Positions 10,291 to 19,414 of a DNA stretch of 64,000 nt are shown here, in pieces. The position numbers and the translations under genes are program-made. Below the pieces are notes generated by a model, which was given only the letters and a program-made list of their open reading frames with translations, was not told the origin of the DNA and ran no database searches. The DNA comes from Microbacterium sp. 5K110 (GTDB lineage Bacteria; Actinomycetota; Actinomycetes; Actinomycetales; Microbacteriaceae), in assembly GCF_005774735.1 (NCBI RefSeq), contig NZ_VBUM01000005.1, positions 24,175 to 88,174 on the forward strand, in the 5' to 3' direction. How positions within the stretch are numbered: the stretch's first letter is position 1; the number at the start of each line of letters is the position of its first letter.

Positions 10291-10350
10291 GGCGAGATAC
10301 TGATAACGGGCACCTCTAGAGGCGCCAATGGATCCAATGGAGGAACGGCC

Positions 10351-10875
10351 ATGGCACTTCCCGGTCTGCGCGGCAGCGATCACATCGGCGTCACCGTCCC
10401 CGACCTCGACGAGGCCGAAGCGTTCCTGGTGGGCGTCCTGGGCGCCGAGCCGGTGTACACCCTCCCGGGCCGCGCGGGCGAAGGCGACTGGATGACGCGG
10501 CAGCTGGGCGTGCACCCGCGTACGCGCATCCGCGAGATCCGGTTCTACCGCCTCGGCAACGGCACGAACCTCGAGGTCTTCGCGTACGACGCCGCCGACG
10601 GACAGGCCCCGCCCCCGCGCAACAGCGACATCGGCGGTCACCACCTCGCCCTGTACGTGGACGACCTCGACGCCGCGGTCGCGTACTTGCGCGCGCACGG
10701 CGTCGAGGTCATGGGCGACCCGGTCGTCAGCGGCGCGGCGTCAGCCGGCCAGCGATGGATCTACTTCCGGGCCCCTTGGGGGATGCAGTTCGAGCTCGTG
10801 AGCTTCCCCGAGGGCAAGGCGTACGAGCGCGACGCGACGACGCTGCTGTGGCATCCGGCAAGGCCCGCCGAATGA
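10351..10875 (+). CDS. VOC family (glyoxalase/dioxygenase-fold) protein
   Basis: This 174-residue protein has two beta-alpha-beta-beta-beta VOC modules, starting at GSDHIGVTVPDLDEAEAFL and GGHHLALYVDDLDAAVAYL. The His residues of the two modules and the Glu in MQFELVSF are candidate metal ligands. Proteins of this kind include epimerases, lyases and extradiol dioxygenases. The ATG follows GGAGGAACGGCC. Its stop overlaps the GntR start (ATGA), so the two form an operon. A role in the same catabolic pathway is inferred from context only. Confidence 0.8.
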   Translation: MALPGLRGSDHIGVTVPDLDEAEAFLVGVLGAEPVYTLPGRAGEGDWMTRQLGVHPRTRIREIRFYRLGNGTNLEVFAYDAADGQAPPPRNSDIGGHHLALYVDDLDAAVAYLRAHGVEVMGDPVVSGAASAGQRWIYFRAPWGMQFELVSFPEGKAYERDATTLLWHPARPAE

Positions 10876-11555
10876 CCGGCGTGCTCCCCGTCGCCCGCGA
10901 CCACGGCCGCGCCGGGTCCGGGATCGCCGACACTCTCCGCGGGGAGATCCTGCGCGGCATCCATCCCCCGGGCACCCGCATCCGCCAGGAGGACCTCGCG
11001 GCACGGCACACCACGAGCCGCATCCCCGTGCGCGAGGCCCTGCGCATCCTCGAGGCCGAGGGACTCGTCACGCTCGTCGCGAACTCCGGTGCGTGGGTGT
11101 CGCGGCTGACCCTCGCCGAATGCGAGGAGCTCTACCTCGTCCGCGAGCGCATCGAGCCGGTGCTGCTCGTGATGAGCGCGCCGCTGCTGACCCCGAACGA
11201 TCTCGACCTGCTCCACGACCTCGCCACGCACATGGAGCGGGCGGATGCCGAGGACTTCCTGCGGCTGGATCGGGAGTTCCACTTCGCCACGTACGCCCCC
11301 ACGCAGACGGTCATGCTCGGCGACACGGTCCGGGGCCTGTGGAACCGCACGCACCACTACCGGAGGGCGTTCGTGGGCGCGGCGCACGTGCGACACGATG
11401 GCTCCGCGCACCATGACCACCGACTTCTCGTCGCGGCACTCCGCCGCGGCGACGCCGAAGAGGCCGCGCACGTGCTGGAACGGCACATCCGCCGCACGCG
11501 CATCGAGCTCGAGCGGCATCCCGAGATCTTCGGCGACGCGGCGATCGTCAGGTGA
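10872..11555 (+). CDS. GntR family transcriptional regulator (FCD type)
   Basis: This 227-residue regulator has an N-terminal winged helix-turn-helix (IADTLRGEILRG...SRIPVREALRILEAEGLV, about residues 15-70) and a helical FCD effector domain (about 85-215) with the usual Asp and His ligand positions (LDREFH, HDHRLLVAAL). It starts at ATG 10872, overlapping the VOC stop. It converges on the SDR gene, with which it shares 8 bases at the 3' end. It probably senses a pathway intermediate and controls E1-E2 and itself. FadR-subfamily placement rests on the FCD pattern. Confidence 0.85.
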   Translation: MTGVLPVARDHGRAGSGIADTLRGEILRGIHPPGTRIRQEDLAARHTTSRIPVREALRILEAEGLVTLVANSGAWVSRLTLAECEELYLVRERIEPVLLVMSAPLLTPNDLDLLHDLATHMERADAEDFLRLDREFHFATYAPTQTVMLGDTVRGLWNRTHHYRRAFVGAAHVRHDGSAHHDHRLLVAALRRGDAEEAAHVLERHIRRTRIELERHPEIFGDAAIVR

Positions 11556-12252
11556 TGCGCCACCCGCGGTCGACGTAGAGGTTGGTCGCGGAGATGCCCT
11601 CGTTGTGCAGGAGGAAGCGGGTGGCATCCACCACGTCCCTCATCGTCGCGAGCTCGCCGCCAGGCGTGCGGGACGAGTAGCCCTCGAGGACCCCCGCGGG
11701 CTTCCCGGCCCAGAACGGACTGTCGCCGATGATGCCCGGGTGCAGCGCGTTGACGCGCAGCGGGGCGAGTTCGAGCGCGAGGGCCGTCGTGAGCCCCTCG
11801 ACGCCGCCGTTGATGGTCGAGACCGTGATCGACCCGGGGTACGGCGCGTCCTTCGCCCGGCCGCCGAAGAGCACGATGCCGGTCGAGCGCGCGGGCACGA
11901 GCCGGTCCAGCAGCGTGTGCACGGTCTCGGTGTACCCCACGAGCTTGAGAGTCACCAGGCGCCGGGCGCGGGCGATGTCGTAGTCGCGCACGGTGTTCGC
12001 GTCGCGCTCGATCGCGGCGAGCACGAGGCCGTCGAGTTCGCCGACGCCGGCGAGCGCGGGGGCGATGTCCTCCGGCTCCGAGATGTCGACCGCGATCCCG
12101 CGGACGTTCGGTCCGATCTCTTCGGCAATCGCCTGGGCGGCGATCGGATCGCGACCCGTGAGCGTCACCTCGTGGCCGTCCGCGGCGAGCGACGCGACGA
12201 TCTCGCGTCCGATCCCGGACGTGCCGCCCACCACCAGATACCTGCGGCTCAT
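11548..12252 (-). CDS. SDR family oxidoreductase, catalytic Tyr-Lys replaced
   Basis: This 234-residue Rossmann protein has the cofactor motif GGTSGIG (residues 9-15) and the SDR C-terminal pattern (LRVNALHPG). Where SDRs have YxxxK before the ALALELAP helix, this one reads ITVSTINGG, so both Tyr and Lys are lost. Some SDR subgroups share this change and may act differently. The start at 12252 has GGAGGTGCGGC upstream and overlaps the stop of the dehydrogenase gene as ATGA. It is the last gene of the long minus-strand operon. Confidence 0.8.
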   Translation of the reverse strand: MSRRYLVVGGTSGIGREIVASLAADGHEVTLTGRDPIAAQAIAEEIGPNVRGIAVDISEPEDIAPALAGVGELDGLVLAAIERDANTVRDYDIARARRLVTLKLVGYTETVHTLLDRLVPARSTGIVLFGGRAKDAPYPGSITVSTINGGVEGLTTALALELAPLRVNALHPGIIGDSPFWAGKPAGVLEGYSSRTPGGELATMRDVVDATRFLLHNEGISATNLYVDRGWRIT

Positions 12253-13154
12253 GCCGCACCTCCTTCTCGTTCGTTCTCGGATGCCGACAGGAGCCCCCGC
12301 CGGGTGACTTCGGCCGCCGCTCCCCAATCGAGGCGTGCGAGGTCCGGTTCGGCGAGTGCGCGATCGAACACCGCCGTCAGCGCCGAGAGCGTGGGCAAGT
12401 ACACGCCGGACTCGGCCGCGATCTCGGCGCTCAGCCGCAGGTCCTTGGCGCCGAGGGCGACGTCGAACCCGGGCGGGTCGTAGGACTGCCGCGCGATCAT
12501 TCCGCCGTAGCCGCTGTAGACGACACCGGCGAACAGCGTCGAGGTCAGGATCTCGATGAACAGTGCGGGGTCGACGCCCCGCGCCTCCACGAGCGCGACC
12601 GATTCGCCCATCGCCTGGATGGCGTGGATGATGTCGTAGTTCACGGCGATCTTGACCGCGTTCGCCGTCGACGGCTCCTCGCCCAGGGGCCACAGGCGCG
12701 CGGCGAACAGCTGCAGGTAGGGCTCGACCTCGGCGACGACCGCGGACTCCCCCGCCACGAGGATGTTCAGCCGCCCCTCGGCGGCCACCGCGGGCCGCCC
12801 GAGCACCGGGGCGGCGACGTAGCGCGCACCCACCCCCGCGAACCTGCGCTGCAACTCGACCGCGGCGGCCGGACTGATCGACGCCAGGTTCACATGGACA
12901 CCGCCGGTCGTGGATGCCACGGCCTCGGCATCCAGCACGGCCAGGGCGGCGGTGTCATCCGCGAGCATCGAGAACGACACGTCGTGCGCAAGCGCCTCGC
13001 CGGGCGTCGCGCACGGGACGGCTCCCGCGGCGACGAGGTCGTCGACCGGCCCGCGCGAGCGGTTCCAGACGTGGACGCGGTGCCCGGCGTCGACGAGGCG
13101 CCGCGCGAGCGCCGCCCCCATCGAACCGAGGCCGAGGAAGCCGACCGACGCCAT
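12249..13154 (-). CDS. NAD(P)-dependent beta-hydroxyacid dehydrogenase
   Basis: This 301-residue member of the 3-hydroxyisobutyrate dehydrogenase/GarR family oxidises or reduces a beta-hydroxy acid. It shows the N-terminal cofactor motif GFLGLGSMG (residues 5-13), a substrate-loop region near VAAPVLGRPAVA, and the catalytic Lys in NAVKIAVNY (about residue 170). It overlaps both neighbours by 1-4 bases, giving tight coupling in the operon. Its product could feed the E1-E2 complex after further steps, but that is conjecture. Confidence 0.85.
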   Translation of the reverse strand: MASVGFLGLGSMGAALARRLVDAGHRVHVWNRSRGPVDDLVAAGAVPCATPGEALAHDVSFSMLADDTAALAVLDAEAVASTTGGVHVNLASISPAAAVELQRRFAGVGARYVAAPVLGRPAVAAEGRLNILVAGESAVVAEVEPYLQLFAARLWPLGEEPSTANAVKIAVNYDIIHAIQAMGESVALVEARGVDPALFIEILTSTLFAGVVYSGYGGMIARQSYDPPGFDVALGAKDLRLSAEIAAESGVYLPTLSALTAVFDRALAEPDLARLDWGAAAEVTRRGLLSASENEREGGAA

Positions 13155-14536
13155 CACGCCTCCCCGCGACCCCAGGTCGTGTTCAGGTGCGACTGCGAGT
13201 CGCGCTGGTTGTTCAGCGGACCGCCGACGGCGATGTACCGGGGACCGGCGATCAGCAGCTCCTCCGCCGGGAACTTCGTGATCACTTCGCACCCGGTGGC
13301 GGTGACGACGACCTCTTCCTCGATGCGCGCCGCGCCCCACCCGTCGGCGGAGGGCCAGTACGTCTCGAGGGCGAAGACCATGCCCTCCTTGAGCTCCTCG
13401 GGGTGATCGAAGGAGACCAGCCGCGAGAAGATCGGCTTCTCCCAGATCGACAGGCCCACGCCGTGCCCGTACTGGAGAGCGAACGCCGCCTCTTCGTCGG
13501 CGAAGCCGAACTCCTGGGCCGTCGGCCACACCGAGACGATGTCGGCGGTCGTCGCGCCGGGACGCACGAGCGCGATCGCCCGATCCATGTACTCCCGGGC
13601 CCGGGTGTACGCGTCCCTCTGCTTCGTGCTCGCCGACCCCACCGCGAACGTGCGGTAGTAGCACGTGCGGTAGCCGTTCCAGCTGTGCAGGATGTCGAAG
13701 AACGCGGGGTCGCCGGGACGGATCAGACGGTCCGAGAACACGTGCGGGTGCGGAGAGCAGCGTTCTCCGGAGATGGCGTTGACACCCTCGACGTACTCGG
13801 AGCCGAGGTCGTACAGCGTCTTGGCGACGAGCCCGACCGCCTCGTTCTCCCGGACGCCCGGGCGCAGGAACCGGTACAGCTCCTCGTACGCCGCATCGAC
13901 CATCGAGGCCGCCTGGGTCAGGAGCCGGATCTCGTCGCCGGTCTTGATGCGCCGCGCCTCCATGAACACCTGCTGGCCATCGACCACCTGAATGCCGACC
14001 TTCTGCAGGGCGAACAGGATCGGCAGTTCGATGACGTCGACACCGAGGGGCTGATCGGCGACGCCGAACTTCTCCAGCTCGCGCTTGATCTTTCGGGCGA
14101 CCTCCTCGGCGATCCCGGCATCCGGCGGGAACGCACCGCGCAGGGTGGAGATGCCGGCCCGGGCCCCCGACTCGAGCCGCGGGCGCGTGGTGCCCTCGTG
14201 CGGCGCGTGCGGATCGGCATCCATCTCCGACGAGGTGACGTCGAGCCACGGGTTGTACAGCGCGTGGTGCTTGGCCGCCGAGCCGAAGTCCCACGAGATC
14301 GGATCGGTGTTGCGGGTGAGCAGGCTGAAGCGGATCAGCTTGTCCATCGCCCACGTGCCGATGTGGGTGGCGGTCATGTAACGGATGTTGGAGAAGTCGA
14401 ACGCGAGAACCGCGCCGAGGTCCGAGCGCTCCAGCTCCGCCTTCACTCGCGCGAGGCGGTCGTCGCGGAGGCGGTCGAAGTCGACGCGCGCCTCCCAGTC
14501 GACGCCGTTGGTGCCCGTGGTTCCGGTGTTCTTCAT
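13154..14536 (-). CDS. M24 (pita-bread fold) protein, metal-site variant
   Basis: This 460-residue protein has the aminopeptidase P/creatinase layout: an N-terminal creatinase domain (to about 180) and a C-terminal pita-bread domain. Of the five canonical metal ligands it keeps the first Asp (FFDIL), the His (YGHGVGLS) and both Glu residues (FALETYW, RIEEEVVV). The second Asp, 11 residues after the first, is Cys (GYRTCYYRTF). That argues against an ordinary dinuclear peptidase and allows a metal-free or mononuclear hydrolase or lyase, as in creatinase. DddP and DoeA belong to the same fold. The ATG at 14536 has a GGAAGG site. It lies between transporter and dehydrogenase genes, so a catabolic role is likely. 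Confidence 0.75.
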   Translation of the reverse strand: MKNTGTTGTNGVDWEARVDFDRLRDDRLARVKAELERSDLGAVLAFDFSNIRYMTATHIGTWAMDKLIRFSLLTRNTDPISWDFGSAAKHHALYNPWLDVTSSEMDADPHAPHEGTTRPRLESGARAGISTLRGAFPPDAGIAEEVARKIKRELEKFGVADQPLGVDVIELPILFALQKVGIQVVDGQQVFMEARRIKTGDEIRLLTQAASMVDAAYEELYRFLRPGVRENEAVGLVAKTLYDLGSEYVEGVNAISGERCSPHPHVFSDRLIRPGDPAFFDILHSWNGYRTCYYRTFAVGSASTKQRDAYTRAREYMDRAIALVRPGATTADIVSVWPTAQEFGFADEEAAFALQYGHGVGLSIWEKPIFSRLVSFDHPEELKEGMVFALETYWPSADGWGAARIEEEVVVTATGCEVITKFPAEELLIAGPRYIAVGGPLNNQRDSQSHLNTTWGRGEA

Positions 14537-14591
14537 GATGGCCTTCCTGATGCCTGAGGGATTCCGATGGGATGCGGGGCGACCGAGACGC

Positions 14592-17105
14592 TCAGCCGGC
14601 CCGCACCCTCGATGAGCGACCGCGGCGCACGAGCACCATGACGAGGGGGACGACGGCGGCGAACAGGACGAAAGCGCCCTGGATCCAGTACTGCCACGAC
14701 AGGCCGAGCGAGAGGAACGCCAGCGCGCTCGTCACGGTCTGCAGCAACAACCCGGCCGCGGCCACGGCGAGCGCGGAACCCGAGCCGCCGAAGATGCTCG
14801 CGCCGGCGATGACCACCGCGGTCACCGAGGTGAGGGTGAGGGCTTGCGCGGCATTGGCGTCGCCGATGCCGGAGCGCGAGTACACGGCCAACCCCGCGAG
14901 GGCGGCGAGCCCGCCCGCCGCGACCGAGGCCAGCAGCCGGGTGCGCGGAACGCGGACGCCCATGCGGTTGGCCTTGACGGGGTCGGAGCCGGCGGCGCGC
15001 AGCGCGCGTCCGCCGCGGGTGCGCTGGATCACGAACCACATGACCACCGCGATCGCGACGGCCAACGCCAGGATCATCGGCACACCGGCCACCGCGAGGC
15101 CGAGGGTCGTGAGCACGTCCGCGCGGGCGGCTCCCCCGGGGCTGGGCCGGAGCACCTGCGCGAGGCCGAGGACGGCGATCGAGCTCACGAGTGTGGCGAT
15201 GACCGGGGGCAGCGAGAGGCGCGTCACCAGCAGACCGTTGACCCACCCGACCGCGGCTCCCGCGGCGAGGGCGAGGACGACGCCGATGAGGAAGAACCCG
15301 ATCCCCTGTTGCGCGAAGAACGACAGGATCACCGCCGACAGCGCGACCACCGATCCGATGCTCAGGTCGATGCCGCCGGTCATGACCACGACCAGCTGCG
15401 CGAGACCGACGAGGATGAGCACGCTTGCGGCCGCCAGCAGCTGACTGATGCTCAGGGGACTGAGGAACGCCGACGACACGAACGACGTCACCACCGAGAG
15501 CGCGACAGCGAGCCCCAGCAGGACCACCGCTTGCGTCTCTCCCGCGAGGATGCTGCGCGAACGCGGACGACGTGCGGTCACGGCGACCTCGACGGACGCG
15601 GTCTCGGACGACAGCACCGCCGCCCCCGTGATCGCGCGCTCGTCGACGTCGTCACCGATCAGGGTGGTCTGCACGCGACCGCGCGAGAACACCACGACCC
15701 GGTCGCACAGACCCTCGAGCTCGACGGCATCCGTGGACAGCACGACGACGGCGACGCCCGAGGCGGCGAGTTCGCGCAGGAACGCGTAGATGTCCACGCG
15801 GGCACCGGCGTCCACGCCCTGCGTGGGGTCCTCGACGAGGAGCACCTTGGGGTTTCCCAGGCGTCCGCGGGCGAGCAGCACCTTCTGCTGATTGCCGCCC
15901 GAGAGCGCCGAGACCGGGACTTCGAAGTGGGGCGTCTTGACGGCCAGGCCTGCCACACCGTCGCGGGTCAACTCGTACTCGCGGCTGCGGCGGACGAACC
16001 CGCCCGGCATCGCCGCGCGCAGGGCTCCGGCGACGGCGTTCTCGCGGATCGACATCTTGCCGAACATCGCTTCGCCGATGCGGTCCCCGGGGAGGAACAC
16101 CACGCCGGCAGCGGCCGCCGAGCGGCGCGAGCGGGTCGAGATCTCGTGCCCGCCGACGAGCACACGGCCCCCGGTCGAGCCGCCACCGGCGATCCCCCGG
16201 AGGACCCGGCGCTGGCCGTTGCCCTCGACGCCGGCCAAGCCGATGATCTGCCCGGGGAAGACCGAGAACGAGACGTTGTCGTAGCCGGGGCCGCTGAGCT
16301 CCAGCACCTCGAGCGCCGGCGCCACGGACGCGGCGGGGGCGGCGGGCTTGTCGGGGAAGGTCGTCTCCAGCGACCGACCGACGATGAGCTCGACCACCTC
16401 GTCGGCGGTGAAGTCGGCGACCAGGCCCCGGCCGACGACGCGGCCGTCGCGGAGCACCGTGAGGTCGTTGCCGATCTCCATCACCTCGGGGATGCGGTGG
16501 GTGATGTAGACGATCGCGACGCCCTTCTCGAGCAGGCCCCGGACCTGCGCGAACAGCCAGGCCGTCTCCTCGGGACCGAGGGCCTCGGTCGGCTCGTCCA
16601 GCACGAGCACACGGGGATCGGATGCCAGGGCGGCGGCGATCTCGACCAGGTGCGCCTCGCGCAACGACAGCGACGACACCAACGCGTGCGGGTCGATCTT
16701 CAGCGACAGCCGTTGGAAGTGGGCCGTGACCCACGCGGCGGCGGTCCGGCGCGAGGGGCGCTTGCTCGCCGGGAGCAGGAGGAGCACGGCATCCACCACG
16801 CTCAGAGAAGGCGCCAGCGCGGGGATCTGGTACACGATGGCGAGTCCGGCCTCGCGCGCCTCGGCGGGCCGGATGCGGTCGAACTCGCGGCCGGCGAGGC
16901 CGATGGTGCCGGAATCCGGCACCACCGACCCCGCCGCGATCCCCACGAGGGTGGACTTTCCGGCGCCGTTCTCGCCGAGCACGGCGTGCACGCGACCGGC
17001 GGCGATGTCGACCGAGACCGCGTCCAGCGCGGTGACACCGGGGTAGGTCTTGGTGATGCCCGAGAGAGTGAGTGCGGATGCCACGGTCGTGGGGGTCTCG
17101 TTCAT
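14592..17105 (-). CDS. Sugar-type ABC importer: two ATPase domains fused to an RbsC-like permease
   Basis: This 837-residue protein is an in-frame fusion. Residues to about 500 form an RbsA-type double ATPase: Walker A GENGAGKST and Walker B VLVLDEPTEALG in the first half, and a degenerate second copy with LSGGNQQKVLLARG. After a basic linker (TARRPRSRS), about residues 525-830 form an RbsC-like permease with 8-10 hydrophobic segments and the family motif TGGIDLSIGSVVAL. RbsA and RbsC are normally separate. The ATG overlaps the binding-protein stop (TGATG). A second permease (18389-19414) is in the same operon, so the transporter probably has unlike membrane halves. Confidence 0.88.
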   Translation of the reverse strand: MNETPTTVASALTLSGITKTYPGVTALDAVSVDIAAGRVHAVLGENGAGKSTLVGIAAGSVVPDSGTIGLAGREFDRIRPAEAREAGLAIVYQIPALAPSLSVVDAVLLLLPASKRPSRRTAAAWVTAHFQRLSLKIDPHALVSSLSLREAHLVEIAAALASDPRVLVLDEPTEALGPEETAWLFAQVRGLLEKGVAIVYITHRIPEVMEIGNDLTVLRDGRVVGRGLVADFTADEVVELIVGRSLETTFPDKPAAPAASVAPALEVLELSGPGYDNVSFSVFPGQIIGLAGVEGNGQRRVLRGIAGGGSTGGRVLVGGHEISTRSRRSAAAAGVVFLPGDRIGEAMFGKMSIRENAVAGALRAAMPGGFVRRSREYELTRDGVAGLAVKTPHFEVPVSALSGGNQQKVLLARGRLGNPKVLLVEDPTQGVDAGARVDIYAFLRELAASGVAVVVLSTDAVELEGLCDRVVVFSRGRVQTTLIGDDVDERAITGAAVLSSETASVEVAVTARRPRSRSILAGETQAVVLLGLAVALSVVTSFVSSAFLSPLSISQLLAAASVLILVGLAQLVVVMTGGIDLSIGSVVALSAVILSFFAQQGIGFFLIGVVLALAAGAAVGWVNGLLVTRLSLPPVIATLVSSIAVLGLAQVLRPSPGGAARADVLTTLGLAVAGVPMILALAVAIAVVMWFVIQRTRGGRALRAAGSDPVKANRMGVRVPRTRLLASVAAGGLAALAGLAVYSRSGIGDANAAQALTLTSVTAVVIAGASIFGGSGSALAVAAAGLLLQTVTSALAFLSLGLSWQYWIQGAFVLFAAVVPLVMVLVRRGRSSRVRAG

Positions 17106-18283
17106 CAGCCGAAGAGCTTCGTGATCTCGTCAGCGGTCAGCAGCGTCGACGGCGTCGCGTCGGAGGGCGCCGAGGACAGGCACGCCTTGTCGGGGGTCAC
17201 GGCGCCGGGAGTCGTGCCGGTGGAGTCCTCGAACAGGGCGAGTTCGTACAGCGAGGGCTCGGCATCCTTCCCACCGAACTTCGCGGCGAGAGCCTTGCGC
17301 AGGGCGACGCGGCCGATCCAGGTGCGCGACGAGACCGTAGCGAGCTCGTAGCCCGGGTTCTTGGCCTTGAGGTCGGCGAAGCCGCAGCTGAGGGAGTTGT
17401 CGTCCGTCGAGGTGAGGATCGGCAGCGGCTGGCCCGCGGCCTCGTACGCACGGATGACACCCGAGGCCGATGCGCCGTAGTCGGCGATGATCGCGTTGAT
17501 GGGCTGGCCCTGCGAGAGCACGCCGGCCATCGCCTGCTGGGCCTGAGCGGGGTCCCAGTTCGTCCAGATCGGCTCGGTGTTCACGAGCGTGATCTGCGGG
17601 TTGGCGTCGAAGACCTCTTTGGCGCCGGCGAACTCCTGCGTCGAGACCAGGGCGCCCGAGGGGCCGCCGAAGAAGACGACGTTGCCGCCCGCGCTGCCGA
17701 GCTGATCGACGATCCACTGGGCCTTGGACTTGCCGACGAACGTCGGGATCTGGTCGGTGTAGTCGAGGTAGTCGGTGCCGGCGGTGCCCTGCGGGTCGGA
17801 GGCGAAGTTGACCACGATCGACCCGGCCTGGGTGGCCTGCCGGATGGCGGGGAGGTGCGCCTCACCGGGACCGGCATCGGGGATGACGAGGATGATGTCG
17901 GTGCCCTTGGCGGCCAGGCTCGTGATGCCCGACGTGGTCGCCTCGAGGTCGCCGCGGCCCGCGATGAACTCGACGCCCGAGATGGCGTCGCACTTGGCCG
18001 CTTCGCTCTCGATCTCGGCGAGCACGGTCTTGGACCACGTGTTGGTGCCGTAGCCGTCGACGACGCCCACCGACACCTTCTCTCCGTCGGCGGGGCAGAT
18101 GTCGGCGATGCTGGCGAACTGGTCCATCGTCCCGACGCTGCCGGCGGCGATGTCGGCGGTGAGGTTGTTCGCACCCTCCGTGCCGCCGCCGGCGCTGTTG
18201 GTGGACGAACAGCCGGCGAGCACGAGCGCGCCGAGGGCGATGACGGCGAGACCTGCTCGCCGTGCGGGTGCTGTGGTGATCAT
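17105..18283 (-). CDS. ABC importer substrate-binding lipoprotein (Peripla_BP_4 type)
   Basis: This 392-residue lipoprotein has a signal peptide ending in the lipobox VLAGC (Cys25) and a periplasmic-binding-protein I fold (VSVGVVDGYGTNTWSKTVLAEIESEA). It belongs to the ribose/xylose/AI-2-type binding proteins and captures the substrate for the fused ABC protein and the lone permease. Start 18283 follows AGAGGAGTACCCCC. The ligand is not readable from sequence; the amidohydrolases upstream suggest a nitrogen-containing ring or sugar-like compound. Confidence 0.85.
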   Translation of the reverse strand: MITTAPARRAGLAVIALGALVLAGCSSTNSAGGGTEGANNLTADIAAGSVGTMDQFASIADICPADGEKVSVGVVDGYGTNTWSKTVLAEIESEAAKCDAISGVEFIAGRGDLEATTSGITSLAAKGTDIILVIPDAGPGEAHLPAIRQATQAGSIVVNFASDPQGTAGTDYLDYTDQIPTFVGKSKAQWIVDQLGSAGGNVVFFGGPSGALVSTQEFAGAKEVFDANPQITLVNTEPIWTNWDPAQAQQAMAGVLSQGQPINAIIADYGASASGVIRAYEAAGQPLPILTSTDDNSLSCGFADLKAKNPGYELATVSSRTWIGRVALRKALAAKFGGKDAEPSLYELALFEDSTGTTPGAVTPDKACLSSAPSDATPSTLLTADEITKLFG

Positions 18284-18388
18284 GGGGGTACTCCTCTTCG
18301 AGTGGGTGATCGGGTGTGCAGGAACGTGTAGGGGCGCGACGGATCGCCCGTCGACCCGGGCGGGTCGCGGTGGTGGGGTGAGCTGCGG

Positions 18389-19414
18389 TCAGGCTCCGGG
18401 GCGCCGTCGCATGAGATTCCGGATGCGAGAGGTGGTGCCGCCCAGTTGCAGTTGGGCGACGATGCCGACGCCGATGATCAGCGCCTGGACGATGTTCTGC
18501 ACGGCGGTGGCCTGCGTGAACGTCTGGACGAGCTGGGTGAGCTGCGCCAGGAAGAGCGCGCCGAGGGCGGTGCCCACGACGCTGCCGCGCCCGCCGGTCA
18601 GCGCGGTGCCGCCCAGGACCACCGCGGCGATCGAGGGCAGCAGGTAGTCGTCGCCGGCGGTGAGGGTCGGCGTGCGCAAGAGCCCCGCCAGCAGAACTCC
18701 GCCGGCCGCGGCGAGCGCGGACGAGAGCACATAGGCGACGATCGTGTATCCGCGCGTGCCGATCCCGAGGTTCGCGGCACTGCGGGGGTTCTCCCCGACG
18801 AGCTCGAACCGGCGACCGACGCGGGTGAGTTTGAGCACGACGTGGACGATCAGGGTCAGCGCGAGCGCGAAGAACACCAGGACCGGGATGCCGCCCCACC
18901 GACTGAGTGCGAACTGGTTCAAGGCGTCCGGGCTCTGGGTGGCGAAGCCCCCCGAAAGCGCCTGCACGGTGCCGATCATCAGGGCGTTCACCGCGATCGT
19001 GACGACGAGCGGCGGCAGACCGAACAGCGTGATGACGAGGCCGCTGGCCAGGCCGAAGGCGGCGGTGGCGATGATCGCGGCGGCGATGGCCCCCGGCAGC
19101 CCCAGAGCGTCGTCCGCACCGAAGCGGGCGACGATGAGGGCTCCGAGCGTGACGGCGCCGGGGATGGAGAGGTCGAGTCCGCCCTGCTGGATGACGAGCG
19201 TCTGCCCGACCGCCACGATCGCGATGAGAGCCGCGAACGGCAGCATCGAGACGATCGCCGTCGGCCCCACGCTCCCCGGCGCGATCACCGGGCTGATCAG
19301 GAACAGCGCCGCCACGGCGATGAGCGCGCGGGTCCCCGGCCAGGCCAGGACCATCCGCGCCGTGGGACCGTGGTCCTTCGGCGCGATGCGGGCGGGAGCG
19401 GCGAGGTCGGTCAT
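18389..19414 (-). CDS. RbsC-like ABC permease
   Basis: This 341-residue membrane protein has about 9-10 hydrophobic helices and the RbsC family signature QQGGLDLSIPGAV. It also has an EAA-like cytoplasmic loop (RFELVGENPRSAANLGI). It likely pairs with the permease half of the fused protein. The ATG at 19414 overlaps the stop of the amidohydrolase gene upstream (ATGA). A gap of about 105 bases separates it from the binding-protein gene. Confidence 0.87.
   Translation of the reverse strand: MTDLAAPARIAPKDHGPTARMVLAWPGTRALIAVAALFLISPVIAPGSVGPTAIVSMLPFAALIAIVAVGQTLVIQQGGLDLSIPGAVTLGALIVARFGADDALGLPGAIAAAIIATAAFGLASGLVITLFGLPPLVVTIAVNALMIGTVQALSGGFATQSPDALNQFALSRWGGIPVLVFFALALTLIVHVVLKLTRVGRRFELVGENPRSAANLGIGTRGYTIVAYVLSSALAAAGGVLLAGLLRTPTLTAGDDYLLPSIAAVVLGGTALTGGRGSVVGTALGALFLAQLTQLVQTFTQATAVQNIVQALIIGVGIVAQLQLGGTTSRIRNLMRRRPGA

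Noticed and set aside
13154..14536. Calling the M24 protein DddP (DMSP lyase) or ectoine hydrolase
   Set aside because: Only the fold is shared. A key metal Asp is Cys and the context has no DMSP or ectoine genes.
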